From: Olivibacter jilunii | GTDB lineage: Bacteria; Bacteroidota; Bacteroidia; Sphingobacteriales; Sphingobacteriaceae | Direction of reading: 5' to 3' | DNA: 64,000 bases | Assembly: GCF_900607235.1 (NCBI RefSeq) | Contig: NZ_LR027853.1 | Span: forward strand, 358,287-422,286 | Shown: piece by piece, positions 26,485 to 35,823 of the stretch | Layout of the letters: every line of letters starts with the position of its first letter | How positions within the stretch are numbered: the stretch's first letter is position 1 | Notes under the pieces: model-generated | What the model was told of the DNA's origin: nothing | What the model saw: the letters and a program-made list of their open reading frames with translations, nothing else | The model's database searches: none | Position numbers and translations under genes: made by a program

Positions 26485-28578
26485 ATGCAAAGTTTCAGAA
26501 CGGAATTAGAGAATCCAGTAGTGGAGCAAGATATTATAGATCTTGAAAAGAAAATCCATGCCTTTAGACAAGGTTCTATTCATGACGAAAAGTTTAGAAG
26601 TCTCCGGCTTGCTAGAGGGATTTATGGACAACGCCAACCCGGTGTACAAATGGTACGCATAAAGCTTCCGTTTGGAAAAGTGACTTTTAAGCAATTTTTG
26701 AGAATAGCTGATATCGCCGACGAATATGGAAGTGGTAATTTGCATTTAACTACGCGTCAAGATATACAGATACACTACGTGAGTTTGGATCGGACGCCGG
26801 AGCTTTGGTCCAAATTGGCAGCCGATGATGTGACTATCCGTGAGGCTTGTGGTAATACCGTGCGAAATGTTACAGCCTCTCCTACAGCTGGTATCGATCC
26901 GGACGAACCTTTTGATGTTTCTCCTTACGCTTACGCTACTTTCGATTATTTTTTGAGAAACCCAATTTGTCAGGAAATGGGGCGCAAGTTTAAAATTGCC
27001 TTTTCATCCAGTGAAAAAGATACTGCATACAGTTATGTGCATGATGTCGGGTTGATACCTAAAATTGATCCAAGTGGCAAACGGGGCTTTAAAGTCGTTA
27101 TAGGCGGTGGCTTAGGTGCACAACCTATTTTGGCGCATCTTATTTATGAGTTCTTGCCTGAGGATCAGTTGATTCCTTTCATTGAAGCTGTTATACGCGT
27201 GTTCGATCGGTATGGTGAACGCAATAACCGTAATAAGGCGAGAATGAAATACCTGATTCAAAAATTAGGCTTGGATGAAGTCTTACAGCTTATAGAAAAA
27301 GAAAAAATTGCCATCAAAGCTAAACAACTTCCAATAGATATTGATGCAGTAAAAGCACCGAATATTCCGGTGAATACAGTTTTAGAGGATGTATCGGACG
27401 CAGAGCGTCTTCAATATGAATACTGGTTAAAAACCAATGTATTTGAACAGAAACAGAAGGGGTACTATGGCGTATACATCAAAGTGCTTATTGGAGATAT
27501 AAAAACGGATCTGGCAAGGGAATTCATTTCCTTGATTCAGCCCTTGGTAGCCGATGAAATCCGTATCACCCAAAATCAAGGCTTATTGCTGAAATACGTG
27601 CCTGAAGCGCATTTACCAGCTTTATTTCACGCATTGAATAAAATCGGCTTTGCTAAAATTGGTTTTGATTCGGTAGCGGATGTTACTACTTGTCCGGGTA
27701 CGGATACCTGTAATTTGGGAATTTCCAATAGTATGACCTTGGCAACGGTATTGGAAGACCTCGTGTATGAGGAATACCCCGAGTTTGTCTTCAACAAGGA
27801 CATCAAGATCAAAATCAGTGGCTGTATGAACTCCTGCGGACAGCACGGACTTGCCGAAATAGGATTTCACGGTAGTTCGTTAAAGGCAGCTGGAAAGGTG
27901 GTGCCTGCTGTACAGGTAATGCTTGGTGGGGGAACGGTAGGGGATGGTGTCGGACGTGCTGCTGAGCGCGTTATAAAGACGCCGTCAAAACGCGCTACAG
28001 ACGTTTTAAGATCTTTACTGGATGATTATAAGGCAAATGCGGAAAAGGGGGAGCGATTTCAGCAATATTACGATCGCCAAGGGAAGGATTACTTTTATCA
28101 ATTGTTGAAACCGCTGGCAGATCTTTCCAGCCTGAAAGAGGAGGAATTTGTAGACTGGGGGCATGAGGAAACCTTCAAGACGGCTATTGGGGTAGGCGAA
28201 TGTGCGGGCGTGGTGATAGATTTAGTAGCGACCCTACTTTTGGAAGCAGAAGAGAAACTTAGCTGGGCTAACCAAGCCTTGGATAATGGCGCTTGGTCAG
28301 ACGCCATTTACCATGCCTATAGCACCTTGATAAGTAGTGCAAAAGCGATGTTGTTGGATAAAGGAGTGAATAGCAGTACGCATATCGGTGTTATCAACGA
28401 TTTTGATGCAAAATATGTGGACAGTGGTGAAATCGATCTTCCAACAAGCTTCGCGGAAATGGTGTTGAAAATTAATAAAGAAGAACCTTCTGCCAATTTT
28501 GCTCAGGCCTATTTTAAACAGGCCGAGGAATTTTTAAAACTAACGAGAACTAAACGAGAGACGGTATTACAATCATGA
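26485..28578 (+). CDS. Siroheme sulfite reductase with C-terminal HEPN domain
   Basis: A 697-residue protein. Residues 1-560 are a ferredoxin-dependent nitrite/sulfite reductase with two half-repeats. The four cysteines binding the coupled siroheme/[4Fe-4S] centre are in TTCPGTDTCNLG near residue 400 and SGCMNSCGQHG near residue 446. Sulfate-operon context favours sulfite to sulfide. The last 110 residues (LSWANQALDNGAWSDAIYHAYSTLI onward) are an all-helical HEPN-like domain, not part of the catalytic core. No CysJ flavoprotein partner is present, so electrons must come from ferredoxin or another donor. The cobA stop-start overlap is 4 bases, so expression is coupled to siroheme synthesis. 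Confidence 0.9.
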   Translation: MQSFRTELENPVVEQDIIDLEKKIHAFRQGSIHDEKFRSLRLARGIYGQRQPGVQMVRIKLPFGKVTFKQFLRIADIADEYGSGNLHLTTRQDIQIHYVSLDRTPELWSKLAADDVTIREACGNTVRNVTASPTAGIDPDEPFDVSPYAYATFDYFLRNPICQEMGRKFKIAFSSSEKDTAYSYVHDVGLIPKIDPSGKRGFKVVIGGGLGAQPILAHLIYEFLPEDQLIPFIEAVIRVFDRYGERNNRNKARMKYLIQKLGLDEVLQLIEKEKIAIKAKQLPIDIDAVKAPNIPVNTVLEDVSDAERLQYEYWLKTNVFEQKQKGYYGVYIKVLIGDIKTDLAREFISLIQPLVADEIRITQNQGLLLKYVPEAHLPALFHALNKIGFAKIGFDSVADVTTCPGTDTCNLGISNSMTLATVLEDLVYEEYPEFVFNKDIKIKISGCMNSCGQHGLAEIGFHGSSLKAAGKVVPAVQVMLGGGTVGDGVGRAAERVIKTPSKRATDVLRSLLDDYKANAEKGERFQQYYDRQGKDYFYQLLKPLADLSSLKEEEFVDWGHEETFKTAIGVGECAGVVIDLVATLLLEAEEKLSWANQALDNGAWSDAIYHAYSTLISSAKAMLLDKGVNSSTHIGVINDFDAKYVDSGEIDLPTSFAEMVLKINKEEPSANFAQAYFKQAEEFLKLTRTKRETVLQS

Positions 28579-29357
28579 ATGATATAAAAAAGAATAACGC
28601 ACCTAGAATAACCTTGGTGGGTGCGGGGCCCGGCGATCCCGAACTGATCACCTTAAAAGGTTTAAAGGCTTTGCAAGGGGCGGATGTTGTACTGTATGAT
28701 GCACTGGTTGGTGAAGAACTTTTGCAATTTATTCCACCAAACGCTACAAAGGTATATGTAGGGAAACGCTCAGGTGATCACAGCTACTCACAAGAGGTAG
28801 TAAATAGATTGATGGTGGACTATGCCTTGAATTTCGGGCACGTGGTACGACTAAAGGGAGGTGATTCTTTTGTTTTCGGACGAGGTTACGAAGAGCTTGA
28901 ATTTGCTGCCGCTTACCGTATACCGGTAACTGTTATCCCTGGTATATCCAGCTCTATCGGTGTTCCGGGTCTGCAACATATTCCTGTTACGCATCGCGGA
29001 CTGAGTGAAAGCTTTTGGGTGATTACCGGTACCACGTCTTCAGGAGAGGTTTCGCATGATGTCTATCAAGCGGCACAAACAAAGGCGACGGTAGTTGTAC
29101 TCATGGGATTGAAGAAGCTCAAGGAAATCGTAGAAATTTTTAAAGCAGCGGGTAAGGACAAATTACCGGTGGCTATTATACAGAAAGGCTCAACGCAGGA
29201 CGAAAAGTTGGTGGTAGGAAACGTGCATAACATCGTAGATAAAGCGCAACAGGAAACGATTACAGCTCCAGCTATATTGGTATTCGGAGAGGTGGTTTCT
29301 TTGCACCCATCATATAAATCGATTGTAAAGGAGTATGCCTCAGTTATTGGAGAATGA
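28575..29357 (+). CDS. cobA: Uroporphyrinogen-III C-methyltransferase
   Basis: This 260-residue SUMT adds two methyl groups from SAM to uroporphyrinogen III, giving precorrin-2, the first step to siroheme. The signature VGAGPGDPELITLKG (from residue 15) and RLKGGDSFVFGRGYEE near residue 95 are both present, with PVTHRGLS near residue 137. It overlaps the sulfite reductase by 4 bases and the next gene by 23 bases. The operon therefore makes the cofactor beside its only visible user. Confidence 0.95.
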   Translation: MNDIKKNNAPRITLVGAGPGDPELITLKGLKALQGADVVLYDALVGEELLQFIPPNATKVYVGKRSGDHSYSQEVVNRLMVDYALNFGHVVRLKGGDSFVFGRGYEELEFAAAYRIPVTVIPGISSSIGVPGLQHIPVTHRGLSESFWVITGTTSSGEVSHDVYQAAQTKATVVVLMGLKKLKEIVEIFKAAGKDKLPVAIIQKGSTQDEKLVVGNVHNIVDKAQQETITAPAILVFGEVVSLHPSYKSIVKEYASVIGE

Positions 29358-30858
29358 TGCAGCCCTTTTAGCTGCAAGCAATGAAAACGCTATAGGAAAT
29401 CAATTGTTTCCCGTTTTTTTAAAATTAAACGATTTGCACACCCTCGTAATCGGGGGTGGCCCTGTTGCATTGGAGAAATTACAGGCACTTCTTGGAAACA
29501 GTCCTCAGGTAAAAGTCAAGCTTGTAGCGAAAGAAATCATTCCGGAAGTATATCAATTTGCTGAAACGCACACACAACTTCAAATCTTCCAAAAGGCATT
29601 TGAGCCGACCGATATGGATGCCGTTCAGTTAATCGTGGCGGCCACAAACAACAATGAATTAAACGCAGAGATCAGAAAAGCTGCGCACGAACGGAAGCTT
29701 CTGGTCAACATAGCCGATAAACCATCGCTTTGTGATTTTTATCTTGGATCTGTCGTTAAAAAGGGAGATCTCAAAATAGCAATATCAACGAACGGTAAAT
29801 CACCCACAATTGCTAAACGATTAAAAGAAGTACTAGCTGAAAGCATACCGGATGAAATTGACCAAACGCTTCAGCAAATGAGTGCTTTACGGGGGAAACT
29901 GAAAGGGGATTTTTCTGACAAAGTCAAAAAATTAAATGCAGTAACTGCGACGCTTGTTACATCGGAACCAACGGAAAGTGTTCGTCGGAATTTTAAGTGG
30001 CTTATCTGGTTGGCTATAATTTTTTCGATGACGATTGGTGTCTTGGTTTTTTGGCATAAAGAGCCGGAATTCCAATCATTTTTAATGGAGCTTGACCCTG
30101 TATTCTATTACTTTTTAGGAGCAGGCTTTGTCTTTGCTATGGTGGATGGTGCAATAGGAATGTCCTATGGAGTTACTTCCTCATCTTTTTCCCTGGCAAT
30201 GGGCATACCGCCTGCACCGGCGAGTATGGGAATACACTTATCAGAAGTGCTTAGTAATGGTATTGCCGGATGGATGCATTACCGCATGGGCAATGTAAAT
30301 TGGAAGCTTTTTAAGTTGCTGCTCATTCCCGGTGTGGTTGGAGCCGTGATTGGGGCTTATCTACTTTCATCCTTAGAGCATTACAGCGCATATACAAAAC
30401 CTTTAGTAGCTTTGTATACCGGTATTTTAGGAGTAGTTATTCTAATGAAGGCCTTTAATATCAAGAAAAATAAAAAAAGAAAAAAAATTGAGCGTATTGG
30501 CTTACTGGGTTTCTTTGGAGGCTTTATTGATGCGGCATTTGGCGGAGGGTGGGGATCCATCGTACTATCCAACTTAATTGCAGGTGGCCGACATCCATTA
30601 TTTTCTTTAGGAACGGTTAAGATCACGCGATTTTTTATCGCTATATTAAGCTCCCTTACCTTTATTTCCATGCTTGGGGGTGCTCATTGGGAAGCTGTTT
30701 TGGGATTGATTCTGGGAAGCGCACTGGCAGCACCTATTGCGGCTAAGGTTTCTAATAGGATATCGGCAAAAACAATTATGGTATTAGTTGGTGTCATTGT
30801 CCTGATCGTAAGCTTAAGAAATATTGTACTATTTCTGACGCATTTATTTGTTGGATAA
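29335..30858 (+). CDS. Fusion: precorrin-2 dehydrogenase/ferrochelatase plus TauE/SafE-type permease
   Basis: A 507-residue two-part protein. Residues 20-205 match the Met8/CysG-N family: LHTLVIGGGPVALEKL binds NAD(P), and NIADKPSLCDFYLGSVVKKGDL and TNGKSPTIAKRLKE are family motifs. This part oxidises precorrin-2 and inserts iron to give siroheme. Residues 220-507 form about eight membrane spans of the TauE/SafE (TSUP) family, with duplicated glycine-rich motifs (VDGAIGMSYGVTSS and IDAAFGGGWGS), proposed to move sulfite or other sulfur anions. The frame is continuous, so fusion is direct from sequence. Transport direction and substrate are inferred from the operon. Confidence 0.88.
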   Translation: MPQLLENDAALLAASNENAIGNQLFPVFLKLNDLHTLVIGGGPVALEKLQALLGNSPQVKVKLVAKEIIPEVYQFAETHTQLQIFQKAFEPTDMDAVQLIVAATNNNELNAEIRKAAHERKLLVNIADKPSLCDFYLGSVVKKGDLKIAISTNGKSPTIAKRLKEVLAESIPDEIDQTLQQMSALRGKLKGDFSDKVKKLNAVTATLVTSEPTESVRRNFKWLIWLAIIFSMTIGVLVFWHKEPEFQSFLMELDPVFYYFLGAGFVFAMVDGAIGMSYGVTSSSFSLAMGIPPAPASMGIHLSEVLSNGIAGWMHYRMGNVNWKLFKLLLIPGVVGAVIGAYLLSSLEHYSAYTKPLVALYTGILGVVILMKAFNIKKNKKRKKIERIGLLGFFGGFIDAAFGGGWGSIVLSNLIAGGRHPLFSLGTVKITRFFIAILSSLTFISMLGGAHWEAVLGLILGSALAAPIAAKVSNRISAKTIMVLVGVIVLIVSLRNIVLFLTHLFVG

Positions 30859-30905
30859 AGTTTTAAGGAGGTTCAGAAAAAATAGCTGAACAAAAATAAA
30901 TCAAA

Positions 30906-31607
30906 ATGGACTTACACGATTTGAAAGAGAAGCTGAGGGGACTAGACATAGTTGGGTCGTTAACATTTTTGGCAAAAGAATTTAATGACAAAATTGTTTT
31001 TTCTACCAGCTTCGGTTGGGAAGACCAGGCTTTAACGCATATCATCTTCAGTAATAATATACCTATAAAAGTATTTACGCTGGAAACAGGGAGGTTATTT
31101 CCAGAGACCTATTATGTTTGGAATCGAACATTGGAAATTTATAATAAACCCATTCACGCCTTCTATCCTGACAAAAACTTGCTGGAAGAGATGGTGAGCA
31201 CGAAAGGGCCCAGCAGTTTTTATGAGTCGGTTGAAAATCGGAAAGAATGCTGCTATATTCGCAAAATTGAACCGTTGAAGCGCGCTTTAGCAGGTAATGC
31301 TTGTTGGATTACCGGTATTCGGGCTGAGCAATCAGCTAATCGACAAGGAATGGATAACATCGAATGGGATGAAGGAAATCAGATCATTAAATTTCATCCT
31401 ATTTTCGATTGGACTTTGGCTGATGTAAAGGCTTATATAAAAGAAAATCACATCGTTTACAACACCTTGCATGATAAGGGTTTTCCTAGCATTGGATGTG
31501 CCCCGTGTACCCGAGCAGTTAGAGAAGGAGAAGATTTCCGTGCGGGACGATGGTGGTGGGAAGATCAATCAAAGAAAGAATGCGGCCTACATGCCGCTCA
31601 ATCATAA
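30906..31607 (+). CDS. cysH: Fe-S adenylylsulfate (APS/PAPS) reductase
   Basis: This 233-residue enzyme reduces activated sulfate to sulfite. The PP-loop-like FSTSFGWEDQAL near residue 33 binds the nucleotide, and the C-terminal catalytic cysteine sits in KKECGLH. The paired cysteines in RKECCYIRK (near residue 115) and GCAPC (near residue 198) are the ligands of a [4Fe-4S] cluster. Family knowledge ties this CC...CxxC pattern to enzymes that use APS directly. That agrees with the absence of APS kinase (CysC) from this operon. cysD follows after 10 bases. Confidence 0.94.
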   Translation: MDLHDLKEKLRGLDIVGSLTFLAKEFNDKIVFSTSFGWEDQALTHIIFSNNIPIKVFTLETGRLFPETYYVWNRTLEIYNKPIHAFYPDKNLLEEMVSTKGPSSFYESVENRKECCYIRKIEPLKRALAGNACWITGIRAEQSANRQGMDNIEWDEGNQIIKFHPIFDWTLADVKAYIKENHIVYNTLHDKGFPSIGCAPCTRAVREGEDFRAGRWWWEDQSKKECGLHAAQS

Positions 31608-31617
31608 TGTAATTAAA

Positions 31618-32523
31618 ATGAGTAAAAACAGTTTAGATTATTTAGATCAGCTAGAAGCAGAGGCTATACATATTCTGAGAGAAGTGGCTGGTCAATTTGA
31701 AAAGCCTGCTCTCCTTTTTTCCGGTGGGAAAGATTCTATTACGTTGGTTCGTCTGGCTGAAAAGGCGTTTAGACCGGGGAAGTTTCCTTTCCCATTGGTA
31801 CATATAGACACGGGCCATAATTTTGAAGAGACTATTATTTATCGCGATAAAATGATTGAGCGAATTGGCGAAAAGCTAATCGTCGGCTATGTACAAGATT
31901 CGATCGATGAAGGAAAGGTCATCGAACAAAAAGGAAAAAATGCCAGCCGTAATGCGCTTCAAACTGTAACACTGCTAGATACCATAGCGAAAAATGGTTT
32001 TGACGCCTGTATTGGTGGTGCTCGGAGAGATGAGGAAAAAGCACGTGCCAAGGAGCGTATATTTTCGGTTAGGGATGAGTTCGGACAATGGGACCCTAAA
32101 CGACAACGCCCTGAATTATGGAATATTTACAATGGGAAAATTCACAAAGGCGAAAACGTCCGCGTATTTCCCATTAGTAACTGGACTGAATTGGATGTCT
32201 GGAATTACATCCGAAGGGAAGGAATAGAGCTTCCTTCTATATATTTCGCTCATGAGCGGGATTGTATTACACGCAATGGACAGTTGATGGCTGCTTCACC
32301 CTTTCTCAATATGGACGAGGAAGACAAGGTCGTCAGAAAACAAGTGCGTTTTCGTACGGTAGGAGATATGACTTGCACGGCGGCAGTGGAGTCGAGCGCA
32401 ACCTTAATTGACGATATCATCGACGAGATCAGTCAATCGAAAATCAGTGAGCGTGGCGCCCGGATGGATGATAAAGTTTCTGAAGCCGCTATGGAAGATC
32501 GTAAAAAAGGCGGTTATTTTTAA
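31618..32523 (+). CDS. cysD: Sulfate adenylyltransferase subunit 2
   Basis: This 301-residue catalytic subunit of ATP sulfurylase makes APS from sulfate and ATP. The PP-loop FSGGKDSITLVRLAEKAF begins near residue 31, and the family motifs VHIDTGHNFEETI near residue 64 and ARAKERIFSVRDEFGQWDP near residue 145 are intact. The start at 31618 (MSKNSLDYLDQLE) is chosen because the longer frame would overlap cysH in a different reading frame with no family similarity. CysN, the GTPase partner, follows after 76 bases. Confidence 0.96.
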   Translation: MSKNSLDYLDQLEAEAIHILREVAGQFEKPALLFSGGKDSITLVRLAEKAFRPGKFPFPLVHIDTGHNFEETIIYRDKMIERIGEKLIVGYVQDSIDEGKVIEQKGKNASRNALQTVTLLDTIAKNGFDACIGGARRDEEKARAKERIFSVRDEFGQWDPKRQRPELWNIYNGKIHKGENVRVFPISNWTELDVWNYIRREGIELPSIYFAHERDCITRNGQLMAASPFLNMDEEDKVVRKQVRFRTVGDMTCTAAVESSATLIDDIIDEISQSKISERGARMDDKVSEAAMEDRKKGGYF

Positions 32524-32599
32524 TGGTTGCCAATTGTAAGTATAGCAGATAAAGGAAATAAAAAAAGGTGCCAAAAGGTACTAAAATACAAAGAGAGAA

Positions 32600-33853
32600 A
32601 TGAATATATTGAAATTCTTTACGGCTGGTAGCGTGGATGACGGCAAGAGTACGCTTATTGGACGGATGCTTTATGATACAGGCTCCATTTTGGCTGACCA
32701 ACTGGAAGCATTGCAGAATTCTAAACGTAAAAATGACGATGGCAGTATCGATCTAGCCATATTGACCGATGGCTTACGGGCAGAGCGGGAGCAGGGTATT
32801 ACGATTGATGTTGCCTATAAATACTTTCAGACAGAAAAACGTAAATTTATTATAGCCGATACGCCGGGCCATATACAGTATACTCGTAATATGGTGACGG
32901 GGGCATCTACCGCCGACTTAGCAATTATTCTAATTGATGCACGTAATGGCGTTGTGGAGCAGACCATTCGCCACTCTTACCTTGCGTCTTTATTGGGTAT
33001 CAAACATTTAATTGTTTGTATCAATAAGATGGATATGGTTGACTATAGTGAAACGGTTTTCGATGCCATTATTTCAAAATACAAGGCACTGGCTCATCAA
33101 TTAAATTTGCAACAGGTCAATTACATTCCCGTGAGCGCGCTTAAAGGAGATAATATCGTGCAAAAGTCTGAACACATGCCTTGGTATCAAGGAGAAAGTT
33201 TGTTAAATTATTTGGAAAACGTAGATGTCAGCCATGATTTAGATGTAGAATACGCGCGTCTGCCCGTACAATGGGTTATTAGGCCACAAACAGAAGAGCT
33301 TCATGATTACCGTGGCTATGCCGGTAAAGTTGCCAGCGGGACCTTTAAAGTGCATGATGAAGTAACAGTGTTGCCCTCGGGATCGAAGTCGACAATCACT
33401 AAAATCGAACAGCTTGATAAAAACCTAAACGAGGCCTTTGCCGGTCAATCGGTAACCATTCATTTAAAAGATGATATTGATATCAGCAGAGGGGATGTCA
33501 TTGTAAACAGCGACAGTTTACCTTATCAATCACAGACCGTAGAAGCCGATTTATGTTGGATGGATACAAGACCTTTAGACCTGTCGTTAACCTATCTTAT
33601 ACAACACAATAGTAAATTATCTCGTTGTAAAGTTCAAGAAATCGTCTACAATGTAGATATTAACACACTGGAAAAACATAGTGCTGACGAATTTAAGTTG
33701 AACGATATTGGTCGGGTACGGTTGAAAACCGCTGATGTACTTCCATTTGATTTATATGATGACAACAAAGCAAATGGAGCAGCCATATTGATTGATAGTC
33801 GAACCAACTTGACGGTCGGAGCGCTTATGTTCCGCGTGGCGCTTGACTATTAA
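32600..33853 (+). CDS. cysN: Sulfate adenylyltransferase subunit 1 (GTPase)
   Basis: This 417-residue EF-Tu-like GTPase couples GTP hydrolysis to APS formation by CysD. G1 is GSVDDGKST (residues 10-18), G2 lies in EREQGITID, G3 is DTPGH near residue 93 and G4 NKMD near residue 147. Two beta-barrel domains follow from about residue 225. There is no C-terminal APS kinase domain, unlike CysNC fusions, consistent with direct APS reduction by the Fe-S CysH. It is the last gene of the operon and is closed by a strong terminator. Confidence 0.96.
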   Translation: MNILKFFTAGSVDDGKSTLIGRMLYDTGSILADQLEALQNSKRKNDDGSIDLAILTDGLRAEREQGITIDVAYKYFQTEKRKFIIADTPGHIQYTRNMVTGASTADLAIILIDARNGVVEQTIRHSYLASLLGIKHLIVCINKMDMVDYSETVFDAIISKYKALAHQLNLQQVNYIPVSALKGDNIVQKSEHMPWYQGESLLNYLENVDVSHDLDVEYARLPVQWVIRPQTEELHDYRGYAGKVASGTFKVHDEVTVLPSGSKSTITKIEQLDKNLNEAFAGQSVTIHLKDDIDISRGDVIVNSDSLPYQSQTVEADLCWMDTRPLDLSLTYLIQHNSKLSRCKVQEIVYNVDINTLEKHSADEFKLNDIGRVRLKTADVLPFDLYDDNKANGAAILIDSRTNLTVGALMFRVALDY

Positions 33854-33878
33854 ACAATCTTATGTTTATTTAATATAA

Positions 33879-33915
33879 AAAGAAAACGCTATCGAACTTC
33901 GATAGCGTTTTCTTT
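33879..33915. terminator. Bidirectional terminator after cysN
   Basis: AAAGAAAACGCTATCG and CGATAGCGTTTTCTTT form a perfect 16-bp stem with a 5-base loop and A/T runs on both sides. It separates the sulfate operon from the converging outer-membrane protein gene. Confidence 0.92.
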
Positions 33916-33932
33916 AGAAGAGAATGTTCGGT

Positions 33933-34577
33933 TTAGATTCTAAATCCTAAACCAACAGTCCAAACGCGATTGGTTTGCTTCATATCTGTTCCTTCGAATC
34001 GTGCGTTTAAGTTAGTCAATCCTAAGCCATAACCACCATGGATCATTAAGCCGTTGGTAAACTCAAACCCGCCGATGAAGTTCAAACCAAAATCAGTTGA
34101 TTTCAATGCACCGTCGCCTCCGAATTCAAAATCAGGAATGTCTGTTTCCGAAGAGCCGCCATTGTTAGATTCCCATTTGTTCTTACCTGAAATACCAAAA
34201 GCGATGTAAGGACCAGCCCCAAGGAAGAAGCTACCTGCATCAGCAGTTGGAAATTTAGCCACAAAGTTTACTGGCACTTCTATCCACATAGTATTCTGTT
34301 TGTAAGAGCCAAATTGATTTTCTTCAAGTTTTCCGCCTTTTCCTTGTAAAGAGATACCAGGCTGTACATAAAACCAATCAGTCGCAATAGGCGCATCCAA
34401 AAAAGCAGTTATATGGAAATTGGTCGTTGAACCGGTAGATGATACACTTTCTCCATTGTTGGAGAAATTGTACTTAGGAAAGTTAACACCTGCTTTTAAA
34501 CCAAAGCCCATTTCCTGTTGAGCAAATGCTCCTGTTGCAAAAAGTAAAGCTGTAATCGATAATAATAACTTTTTCAT
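33933..34577 (-). CDS. Outer-membrane beta-barrel protein (porin family, PorT-like)
   Basis: A 214-residue exported protein starting MKKLLLSITALLFATGAFAQQ, a typical signal peptide cut after FAQ. The mature part alternates polar and hydrophobic residues as in an 8-10-strand barrel (GLKAGVNFPKYNF, FYVQPGISLQGKGGKL, VNFVAKFPTADAGSFFLGAGPYIAFGI). It ends in a barrel terminal strand VWTVGLGFRI. This resembles the small Bacteroidetes outer-membrane barrels often annotated porin family. The start at 34577 excludes an asparagine/lysine-rich stretch with no signal features. Role unknown. Confidence 0.82.
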   Translation of the reverse strand: MKKLLLSITALLFATGAFAQQEMGFGLKAGVNFPKYNFSNNGESVSSTGSTTNFHITAFLDAPIATDWFYVQPGISLQGKGGKLEENQFGSYKQNTMWIEVPVNFVAKFPTADAGSFFLGAGPYIAFGISGKNKWESNNGGSSETDIPDFEFGGDGALKSTDFGLNFIGGFEFTNGLMIHGGYGLGLTNLNARFEGTDMKQTNRVWTVGLGFRI

Positions 34578-34742
34578 GATTTTCTTATTTTTTAACTTTT
34601 TATTGTTGTTAGTCAAATTACAATAGCTAAGCCAAAAAATGCAACTATCTGTAAATAAGCTTTTTAAATTTTATTTAATTTTTTGAACAGCTGTACTTAT
34701 TTTTAGACAGTGATCTTAATGTTAGAAAAATCTGACGAGCTT

Positions 34743-35807
34743 TTAGAACAATGAGAGCTGATTGTCTTCCGATTTAGCAATGTTAAAATTGGATACAGTT
34801 AGCCCCAGCAGCCTTATAGGTTTGCCGTCTATGGGTGCTGCTTTTAAAAGGTCAAGTCCAAAGGCTTCCACTTGGTCCAGATGGATGAGATTGGAATGGG
34901 TGTAATTGCGGGTAATTTGTTTGAAATCAGCAAATTTAATTTTAAGTGTCAAGGTGCTGCCCAGTACTTGTTTTGCCTCCAATCTCTTAACCACCCGTTG
35001 CGCGATCAGTTTTAGTTCCGTCATGAGTTCCTGTTCTTCCATTAAGTCGCTTGTAAAGGTATCCTCGGCACCAATTGATTTAAGCTCCCGAAAAGTTTGA
35101 ACGGGACGTTCATCTATTCCGCGGACAATATCGTAGTAGAAATTACCTACCTTTCCAAAGAGATTCAGTAGATGGTCCCTTGATAACTTTTTTAAATCGG
35201 CTCCTTTATAGATTTGCAAACTATTCATCTTTTTTGCCGTCACTTTACCGATTCCGTAAAATTTTTGAATTGGCAAGGCTTCTATGAACGCTTCGATTCT
35301 TGACGGACCGATAAAAGTAAGCCCGTCGGGTTTATTCATATCCGACGCTATTTTAGCAACAAATTTATTCGTGGATACACCTGCCGAAGCTGTAAGATGA
35401 AGTTCGGTTCTAATAGCATTCTTTATTTCCTTCGCAATTTCTATTGCAGAGCCAATTCCCAGTTTATCTTCGCTGACATCTAAATAAGCCTCGTCAAGGG
35501 ATAAAGGTTCAATAATATCGGTATAGCGATGAAATATTGATCGTATTTGATTGGAAACAGATTTATAGACTTCGAATCTCGGGCGTACAAACAAGACCTG
35601 TGGACAGAGTTGTTGCGCCTTTCGGGAAGACATCGCCGAGTGTATACCATAGGCCCTCGCTTCGTAGCTGGCGGTAGCTACCACACCACGCTGATCCGGT
35701 TGTCCGCCAACAACAATGGGAATGCCTCTATATGTTGGATTATCCCGTTGTTCTACCGATGCATAAAATGCATCCATATCTACATGAATAATCTTACGGA
35801 ACGACAT
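34743..35807 (-). CDS. dinB: DNA polymerase IV
   Basis: This 354-residue Y-family translesion polymerase has the first catalytic aspartate in IHVDMDAFYASVE (near residue 8) and the second carboxylates in SLDEAYLDVS near residue 103. The helix-hairpin-helix region (FYGIGKVTAKKM) and little-finger domain follow. The last residues QLSLF form a clean sliding-clamp-binding motif at the extreme C-terminus, so recruitment by the beta clamp is likely. No LexA-type operator was recognised upstream. The response regulator gene upstream ends 16 bases before the dinB start, so the two may be co-transcribed. Confidence 0.96.
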   Translation of the reverse strand: MSFRKIIHVDMDAFYASVEQRDNPTYRGIPIVVGGQPDQRGVVATASYEARAYGIHSAMSSRKAQQLCPQVLFVRPRFEVYKSVSNQIRSIFHRYTDIIEPLSLDEAYLDVSEDKLGIGSAIEIAKEIKNAIRTELHLTASAGVSTNKFVAKIASDMNKPDGLTFIGPSRIEAFIEALPIQKFYGIGKVTAKKMNSLQIYKGADLKKLSRDHLLNLFGKVGNFYYDIVRGIDERPVQTFRELKSIGAEDTFTSDLMEEQELMTELKLIAQRVVKRLEAKQVLGSTLTLKIKFADFKQITRNYTHSNLIHLDQVEAFGLDLLKAAPIDGKPIRLLGLTVSNFNIAKSEDNQLSLF

Positions 35808-35823
35808 AAATACAAGTGAAGTG

